Shown here: positions 55,776-64,000 of the stretch, piece by piece
How the letters are laid out: every line of letters starts with the position of its first letter
Numbering within the stretch: the stretch's first letter is position 1
NCBI GenBank assembly: GCA_029204225.1
Contig: CM055097.1
Location: 56,128,699-56,192,698, forward strand
Direction: 5' to 3'
Length of the DNA stretch: 64,000 nucleotides
Source of the DNA: Diphasiastrum complanatum
Taxonomy: Eukaryota > Streptophyta > Lycopodiopsida > Lycopodiales > Lycopodiaceae
Translations under genes and position numbers: made by a program
Notes under the pieces: model-generated
What the model saw: only the letters and a program-made list of their open reading frames with translations
The model's database searches: none
What the model was told of the DNA's origin: nothing

Positions 55776-57300
55776 TTCGCAATCCTACTATTACGGCAGT
55801 CTCAGACTCCTACTCTGATAACCCAAAAGGATAACAAGCTTTTGATTCCGTTCCCTAGTCAATCCACATTCTTGAAATCACAATTTCTACTGTGTTTATT
55901 GTTATTCTTACTATTGGTAGAGACTCGTTATCGCCTCTCGTGTTCTGCTTCCCTCACGTCCGCTGCAATCGTAATCAATCGTAGACCAAACAGACCTACA
56001 TTCATTCACCAACACAATCAAACATGCATGCCAAAACGTTCAACCATAAAATCAGCATGCAGAACCGTTGAACAATGATTGAAATTCTACTCTACTGCTG
56101 CAAAAATGAGTTACAATCAGATCCTAAACATTTTACATTTGCATAAATCCACCAAATGAGAAACAAGAAGCTATTCTACAACATTCTAGAAGTCCAAGAA
56201 TCAAGAAACCAAGCAGTCTTTTGATTCTTGGACATCCCAAAAACATCAAGAACAGGGTTGTAAGGAGATATGCAAGAATAACATCACAAACCCAGTCTAT
56301 TTAGTTTACCCGAATGCTGATTCCTACATTAATCGACAAACAAGAAATGAAATCTAATCCACTCTATCGTCCACAACCACACACAAAGGAGGGAAGGGCA
56401 AGATCATGAATGCATCACTCAAGAAACGAGCATGATCAAGGAGCTCAATGGATGCACCAAAACTTGTGGAGGCTCTTCTCATTTTAGCATGGAGTAGATA
56501 CATTTCACAAAAATCTCCTCTTCTCAAAGAGGGAGTCTCTTAAATAAGCAAGAGAGCTCCTTAGGTGGCATCCTAGTGGAATTTCCACATTTCACAAACT
56601 ACAAGTGGAATAATGCTCTCCACTAGAGGTCACCATCAAATGGTGCCTCACTCTACTTTCTTTAAGAGGGGTCTACTTGCATTTATTACATTTGCCTAGA
56701 AATACTAGTTCCTACATGGTCATTCCATCTTCTGGGATTCACCATGAGGCTTACACAATTTTACTTGACAGTACTAACTAGCATTCCTTGACTCTCAGTC
56801 TTCGTTAGTCTCATCTTCTCAGAGACCTCCTCGGTCTAAGGGAAGAGGATCCTAGTTTTTTCCCTTTTGAGGAAAAACCCAACTGACACTGGATATCACC
56901 CATGCTTAGTGAGTTTCAGTTCCGAAGGTAGCCATCCCAAGTGAAGACCAACTGCTCCATAGAAGATCTCCCCTAAAATTGCCCTTTCCAACTTTTGACT
57001 TGCTGCTTGCGTTTAGTGGGCGTTGTCGCAAATGAAACTAACCCAAGTAAAAGGCTAGCCATCCATCTTTTGCAAACATCAAGTTGTTTCGTTGACGTTC
57101 ACATGCTAGTACTTGAACTGCGAATCTGCCCCACAGATTCTGTAGTCCTCTTTGTTTGATGGTATTAGCCTTCAAAAGAAAGGTTCCTTCTCGAGCAACG
57201 AGGCAAGTTGCTCGAGAAGGAAAAAACCAGGCAAAGCACGAGTACTAAGACTCACCACAAATACATATAAGCAAGACACTCAGGCAAGTTTACTAACAGC
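55776..57300. other. No gene recognised; contains a hairpin
   Basis: Non-coding by eye. Only the perfect inverted repeat at 57184-57222 stands out. Confidence 0.4.
57184..57222. repeat. Perfect inverted repeat, 16-bp arms
   Basis: TTCCTTCTCGAGCAAC (57184-57199) and its exact reverse complement (57207-57222) enclose GAGGCAA. It has the shape of a strong hairpin, but no U tract follows on either strand. Confidence 0.9.
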
Positions 57301-57874
57301 TAACAAAGACAAGGTCCGCCTTTGAGATAGTCTTGCCAAAGGACTTTTGCCTGGCCACGCCCATACAGATTGATCACAAACTCAGTCCATAGAGAACACT
57401 TCTCCAACTATTAGTGCTTTCACCATTAAGCAGCACATTGCCTCAGTCACGCCCCACCAAATATGGTCGATAGCCCTTATAACTAGACGATCGACAGCTA
57501 TCCTGCACCAACAGCTAACCACCCGTGCTTTACACCCGAATTCGAGCAGCATCTCTATATCAATGGTTAACCCATACAGTTTGAATATGTCGCCCCGCAC
57601 CCCACAAGGCACAAATCGTGCTTTCACCTACCTAGGCAGCACTTTGCCTCATCTAGCCTACATGCAGACAGCGCCAGGCCCGAACCGCGGAAACTGACCA
57701 TGCTTACACCTCAAGGGCAACACTTTGACTCATCAAGTCCCCCGTTTTGTCGACCACCCCGACCGTGGATGCACCCGTGCTTACACTGTGGGCAGCACCT
57801 TGCACAACCGTTGTCTTGATGAACCCTAAACGATGGCCATTTCCATGAGATCTGCATAGCTGACCGGCCAGTCA
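57301..57874 (-). repeat. Repeat-rich leader of a minus-strand LTR retrotransposon
   Basis: Lies on the internal side of a primer-binding site. A GGCAGCACTTTGCCTCA-like motif recurs near 57430, 57640, 57715 and 57790, often with CACCCGTGCTTACAC. No gag or pol follows leftwards, so the element is truncated. Confidence 0.5.
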
Positions 57875-57886
57875 GCTCTGATACCA
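57875..57886 (-). other. Primer-binding site (tRNA-iMet)
   Basis: The minus strand reads TGGTATCAGAGC exactly, two bases inside an LTR starting TGTAGTGCATGC. Confidence 0.85.
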
Positions 57887-57888
57887 CA

Positions 57889-58900
57889 TGTAGTGCATGC
57901 ATCCCAAAGGGAGCCGGAAACCACGACTTAGCTTCCTAGCCTTCAACTCTTGCCGTCCCAACTCACTTAACATACAAGCAGCCAACTCGCCAACAACAAT
58001 TAGACTTAACCAACTTGAAGTTCGAAAACCAACATTGAGATCCAACCTGGCACCATGCCAGATTGGGGGTCCCGATGTGGGTGACTTCCCTCCAAGCCAG
58101 CCGCCCGACATACATCAAACTTAACCAACTCGAAGGTTCGTTACAAACGAGTAACATCCATTCCAAGCAAGTCGTCTGACTTACATCAGACTTAACCAAC
58201 TCAAATATTCATCACGAGCACTGGAAGCCAACCTGGTGCCACGCCAGACTGGACAACCATAAACAAGTAATTTCCACCCAAGCAAGCCGTAGAGCCCGTT
58301 TCCCAAGAGCTTAATCCATTCATGTTCATGCAAGGAACACTCAGAACCACAAGCCGCGACAGATATGGAGACAACCAATTCCTGGACCAAATGGTCCCGA
58401 CAACATACCGCTGGCGCCACGGACCGAATGGTCCTAACGACATACCGCTGGTGTCCCGGGATATGACCCTTAGCTATGGGCCAGATCAAAAAGTTTGAAG
58501 CGGGCTTACAACTGGCGCTTTTACCGAACACTGAAACCCAAAGTAATCAGAGTCAGTTTGAAAAAAATCCCACTTTATTAATAAATCTGAGAAGGTTACA
58601 TTTCAAGTGTGTGACCGACCCTAGTCTCCAAGGCGCCGGCATGCCAAGACGGGCGCCAAACAACATTCCAGCCAGGGAGGCTGAGACTTGGTTGGAGCTC
58701 GCCCTGAGTCGCAACCCGCACTCCCCTATAGTATTGGTGGAATTCGCCACCTCCTCTCATACCAAGTGCTTTAGCGGATATATAGAGGACACTCGTAGTG
58801 GCAAATTCTTCAAAAATTTCAAGGAAATTTATTCTCCTCTAGTATGGAGGACATGCCTTTGAAACATTTCTCGTGGCACTCTCTAACCAAAATCATTAAA
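57889..58900 (-). repeat. LTR with internal repeats
   Basis: Starts TGTAGTGCATGC beside the primer-binding site. CTTAACCAACT(T/C)(G/A)AA recurs at about 58010, 58120 and 58190, and CAACCTGG(C/T)(A/G)CCA(T/C)GCCAGA(T/C)TGG occurs twice, showing internal duplication. The right end near 58900 is approximate and no second copy was seen. Confidence 0.5.
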
Positions 58901-59329
58901 GAACATTCTTTGTTATCCCAAAGAGATAGGGAAATGAATAAGCAAGACCCTTATTCTCATCACAATTCTTCACTTCAATATACTTAGACCTTCAACAAGC
59001 CAATCGCGTGGGTGATGCAATCCGATTATATGTACAAATTGCTAAACATACTTTTTTTTGAAGGGTTACATGTAATTTGAAATATCAAAAACTTTTTACT
59101 AAAAATATACTACTATTGATACCAAGGCAATATTCGTAAATCCCCCGAATCTAGGTATCAATATGAGTATGTGTACTAGGTGAAAGGACACTTAGTTGAT
59201 TGAGAAGTTGTACAACCTTTATGGAAACCCATACCCAAGCCTTCTAGCAAGGCAAGAGTTACAAGCACAAAGTTGTTCAAGAGTGTGGTAGCGGATTGAA
59301 CTTCCACTTGAACTAGTTGTGACTCGGAC
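58901..59329. other. No gene recognised
   Basis: AT-rich sequence between an LTR and a Copia fragment. Confidence 0.4.
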
Positions 59330-61740
59330 TACTTGTGACAATTCAAAGAGCATGCTGAGAATCAAACTAGCAAACAAATCAAAGCGCTGAGGTTAGATAA
59401 TGGGAGAGAATACATCTCCAATGAATTCAAGGACTACTTTAACAACAACATTGAGTAACAATATATTACCTCCTATTCGCCTCAGTCAAATGGTCTTGCT
59501 GAGAGAAAGAACAAAACCTTAGCCGAATCAGCAAAGTGCATGTTATCACATGCAACACTTCCGAAGTCCTTCTGGGCTGAGGCTGTTTCAACAACAACCT
59601 ATATTCAGAAAAGATGTCCTACTAAAGGCCTCTCAGACAAAACACCATTCGAAGTTTGGACAGGTACCAAACCTTTTTTTTTATCAAACTTACAAGTTTT
59701 TGGATGTACTGCTTTTGTGCAGATACCTCGTGATCTTAGGAAAACTCAATTTCCAGAGTATCAAATGTGTTTTCATCAGCTACACTACTTCAGATCAAGC
59801 CTACAAGTTGTTCGATCCCATCGAGTCGAAGATATTCACTAGCCGAGATGTCATCTTCATCAAAGATCAGTTTCAATACCTCAAAGGAAAGGGCAGTCCC
59901 CATGTAGCCGACCTGTTAGATTCTCCTCACGCATTGAACTTTCTAGTTTCACAGGCGACTATTCCTATTGAAGGTCCAAGCTCTTCTACTTCTAACGAAC
60001 AACAAATTAACAGCGAATCAGAAGATGATGATGTTGCAATTCAGAAACTATAGTATGATGGAAATGATCAACTTCCTCTATTACCCAGAAGATCTTTAAG
60101 AACTAGTAGACCACCTAATTGGTATATCGACAAGTCGTAGCCTACCTTGTTCAGGAACCAATGTCTGTCCAAGAGGCACTCAGTCAGCTTGATTTCGATC
60201 TCTAGAAAGAAGCTATGGGTAAAGAGTATTCATCTCTTATGAAAAACAAGACGTGGACAATTGTCGAATTACCTGCCAGCAGAAACGTAGTTGATTGCAA
60301 ATGAGTTTTCAAAGTCAAGTACAATGCAGATGGAAGCATCAACAAAAGAAAGGCATAGCTTGTCGCCAGAGGATTTTCTCAGGTATACAACATCGATTAC
60401 ACTGAGACTTTTAGTCCAGTAGTCAAGCATTCTTCTATTTGACTTTTGCTATCATTTGTCGCTGCAGCAGATTTGGAAATACATCAAATACATGTACAGA
60501 CAACATATCTCAATGGAGTTATTGAAGAAGACATTTACATGGTGCAACTTGAAGGCTATATTATCGAAGGTAAAACCACAATCATGTGTGTAAACTCCAT
60601 AAGGCACTTTATGGCTTGAAGGAATCTATTCGAGCATGGTTTCAAAGGATCAATACTTTTCTTATTGATCACGACCACACACCTAGCTCTTCATATTCAA
60701 ATGTTTACTTCAAGGCAGTGCAACAGTCTTTTATCATTATCACTTTATACGTGGACGATACATTGCTTTTCAGCAACAGTAACGATTTGATAAAAGAGGC
60801 CAAGACAATGCTATCTTTCGAATTTGACATGACCGATCTGGGCAAAGCTCATTTATGCATTGGTATACAAATCCACAAAGACAAAGAATAGAAGTTGATC
60901 TATATTACACAACAGAGGGAGTCTACAACATGTAAGTCAGATATAAATCTGATCAATTGCAAAATTAGCTCTCTCACCAATGGAACCAGTACTCAAATTG
61001 TCAAAGGACCAGTGTTCCCAAACTATTCATGAGAAGTAGGAGATGCGTGAGTATCCTTACCATTCTATATAGGATCTCCTTATATACGCCATGATCTGTA
61101 CTAGGCCAGACATAGCTTTTGCCGTAAGCTCTCTCAAGTCAGTTTATGACTAATTTTGGTGTAACACATTGGAAGGCTCTTATCAGAGTCACTGAGCTAC
61201 TATGGACTTTTGCATTTGTTATGGAGCAGTCGGCAACGACAAACTCAATTTACTCAGTGGTTACATAGATGCAGTTGAGGTGGAGTTGTAGACACTCATA
61301 AATCCACTTTCAGATTTACATTATTCCTCAACAATGGTCCATTTTTCTGGAACAGTTGCAAGCAATCTTCGATAGCTCTATCTTCACTGAACTCAGAGTA
61401 CTATCGCAGGTCTCCAAGCTACAAAGGAAACAATTTGGTTGAGAAAACTCCTACTCTCATATATCAGTCTGAAATCAAACATGCTCGATGACAATATTTT
61501 GTGATATCATAGTGCTATTGCTATATCAGCCAACCCTAGATTTCATTCTAGGAGTAAGCACATTGAACTGAAGTATCATTTTATCAGAAGCAAAGTTCTC
61601 AATGAAGAGGTCAGATTGCAGTATTGTAGAACGCAAGATATGACAGCAGATATTTTTACCAAAGCATTAAGTTTGGATACACACAGATACACGAGATTTC
61701 TGACAGGCGACAGTGTGGCGACAATGTCGCTAAAATGCAA
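59330..61740 (+). pseudogene. 5'-truncated Copia element, integrase to RNase H
   Basis: Integrase: LRLDNGREYIS and YSPQSNGLAERKN (59390-59515), SFWAEAVSTTTYIQ, LQVFGCTAFVQIPRDLRK; then, in another frame, CVFISYTTSDQAYKLFD (59540-60053). RT: DCKxVFKVKYNADG (about 60290) through LYGLKESIRAWFQRIN and the intact ITLYVDDTLLFSN box (60586-60891). A degraded RNase H follows (about 61000-61600) and the DMTADIFTKALSL tail at 61640. Gag, protease and the 5' LTR are missing; stops are numerous. Confidence 0.87.
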
Positions 61741-61817
61741 AAAAGATGACATTGTAATTCTACTCATAATTCCTGACAGGCGAAAAATACGACATTGTGG
61801 TAAAACTCCGTGTAATT

Positions 61818-62589
61818 CTGTTGACTATGTAAAAACATTTGTAAAACTGCAGGCTATGTGAAGACACGGGAAAATCTGCAGAACTGGATAAACAATGGAA
61901 AACCGGATGGATGCCAGCGGAATATCAGCCAACTGGCGATCGCAGTTGACGACCTAATTGCTTAGTATAAATAGTTGTTCATATTCATACATTTTCAAGT
62001 TAAAAAGTTAATCAAGAATGTTATTGTGAATTGTGAAGGGGCTAAGTGTTATTACACGACGCTTCTTGCGCTCTCATCAAGCAGATCATTCACAATAAAA
62101 AAGTATTGTAGTTAGCTCTCTATCAAGCTTTCAAGCTTGAACTCTCTTGAGTATTCTAGCTCAGTCTTTTAGAGATTTATTTTAGAGTTGCTATTGCGCT
62201 ACTGCTTATCAGCAGAGCTGCTTATTATCATATTTATTCTCAGCTACTCATAGACAGCTTAGAGTGCGCGGTTTTTATCTGCTATTGTCTTGCGCTCATT
62301 AGTGATTTGTTTTTCTGAGTCAATACTATCTTCTTATTGCATTCAATATATGTCAGAATGCATGCATCTCTGTATTGCTTTTGTAACTGATAGAAATTGT
62401 CTGAGAATTCAATACTTCATGTCAAGCTACGTAATCACTTGGTATCTAGCAATTTCAAAGTTAGTTGCTAAAGATTGAACGTGAGTTCCATCACTACTGC
62501 TTTGTTCAATTTTTGATAGGCGTAGTCATGCACTGGAAGTAGGAAGTTTTCGCTATACTTTATCTATCCTATTTTCGACATCTTTCAAC
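61818..62589 (+). repeat. Putative Copia 3' LTR
   Basis: Starts TGTTGACTATG, has TATAAATAG at about 61967 and AATAAAAAAG near 62095, and could end TTTCAACA at 62589. There is no partner LTR or clear polypurine tract to confirm the limits. Confidence 0.4.
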
Positions 62590-63069
62590 ATGTTTCAAAC
62601 CACAAAGCAATCCCTTGAGCAACAAAAAATGTTTTCAAAAGAAAATCACAAAGATATGAAACCATTCAATTCTCTTCTAGCACTTATACCAAGCAAATCA
62701 ACACATAGAATAGTGAAATCTTGACCAACCTGTGATCTATCCTCAATCTAATGACTTTTGCCACTTCCTAAGATTGAAACACACTCAAATGAAGTTCAGT
62801 AATCTCACTATCTAGAGATCCAATCAAAATTAGGGTTTAGACAAAATCACAAAAAATTGATTATTTCAAAATCTACATGCAAATGCCAAAACTTGATATG
62901 CAATCTAATAGCCACCACTTAGGCTTTTCCAATGATCCAAAAATCGGCCAAATCCTATATGAAATTTGTGAAATCGAAATTGATCAAGATTATAACTCTA
63001 TATAGGGTTTTGATCTACAAAAGATCCAATCTACATATGCAAGAAACTCCTTCATAACTTGAAACACAA
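62590..63069. other. No gene; probable leader of a minus-strand retroelement
   Basis: Lies on the internal side of the primer-binding site at 63070. No gag or pol frame was found. Confidence 0.35.
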
Positions 63070-63081
63070 GCTCTGATACCA
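63070..63081 (-). other. Primer-binding site (tRNA-iMet)
   Basis: The minus strand reads TGGTATCAGAGC exactly, adjoining an LTR that starts TGTGAAAGATTTC at 63082. Confidence 0.85.

Positions 63082-64000
<919 letters not shown>

Noticed and set aside
57184-57222. Hairpin as a rho-independent terminator
   Set aside because: Eukaryotic nuclear context and no following U tract on either strand.

Overview
This window is nuclear DNA from a land plant. The evidence is a nine-exon plant glyoxalase I gene with GT-AG introns, Copia and Ty3 retrotransposons primed by initiator-Met tRNA, a plant-type hAT remnant, and long (CT)n tracts. The very long introns, and a non-LTR reverse transcriptase of a type I associate with seed-free plants, point weakly to a fern, lycophyte, bryophyte or gymnosperm rather than a flowering plant. 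No bacterial, organellar, tRNA, rRNA or CRISPR features were seen.

Layout. 1-2.55 kb: decayed Copia element on the minus strand. 3.97-39.33 kb (+): one cellular gene, lactoylglutathione lyase (glyoxalase I), spread over about 35 kb. Exon 1 (3967-4150) looks like a plastid transit-peptide exon. Exons 2-9 (13674-39327) encode the two-domain enzyme. Intron 1 (9.5 kb) holds a tandem array, a hAT remnant, an internally deleted Ty3 chromovirus, a GC-rich fold-back and a LINE bounded by (CT)n. Intron 4 (5 kb) holds a Copia RT fragment. Intron 7 (15.7 kb) holds Copia debris and a nested pair: a Ty3 chromovirus (22861-33574, minus) whose upstream LTR is interrupted by a whole Copia element (28210-33473, plus). 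Intron 8 holds a (CT)n tract and a 26-bp-arm hairpin.

39.3-64 kb is repeat-dominated intergenic DNA: a Copia element with an inverted internal block (41.9-44.5 kb), several further Copia fragments (51.5-55.8 and 59.3-62.6 kb), and two LTRs that begin next to recognisable primer-binding sites (57.89 and 63.08 kb).

The most unusual part is 44.9-50.4 kb, which matches none of the LTR elements around it. On the minus strand lies a broken ORF that is a histone H3 homologue: it has the exact ARTKQTAR tail, an H3-collinear fold and the AKRVTIMPK motif, then a long Ser/Pro/Lys-rich extension and a possible Ulp1-like His-Trp segment. Upstream of it, on the same strand, is a multi-exon broken gene with a D...GD...C pattern that I tentatively compare with DDE-type transposases. 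On the plus strand is an unrecognised multi-exon gene with a possible beta-grasp C-terminus. Three copies of a ~69-bp repeat flank the H3-like unit. I read this as a decayed, possibly undescribed DNA element or gene cluster carrying an H3-derived protein; the element hypothesis is inference and no terminal inverted repeats were found.
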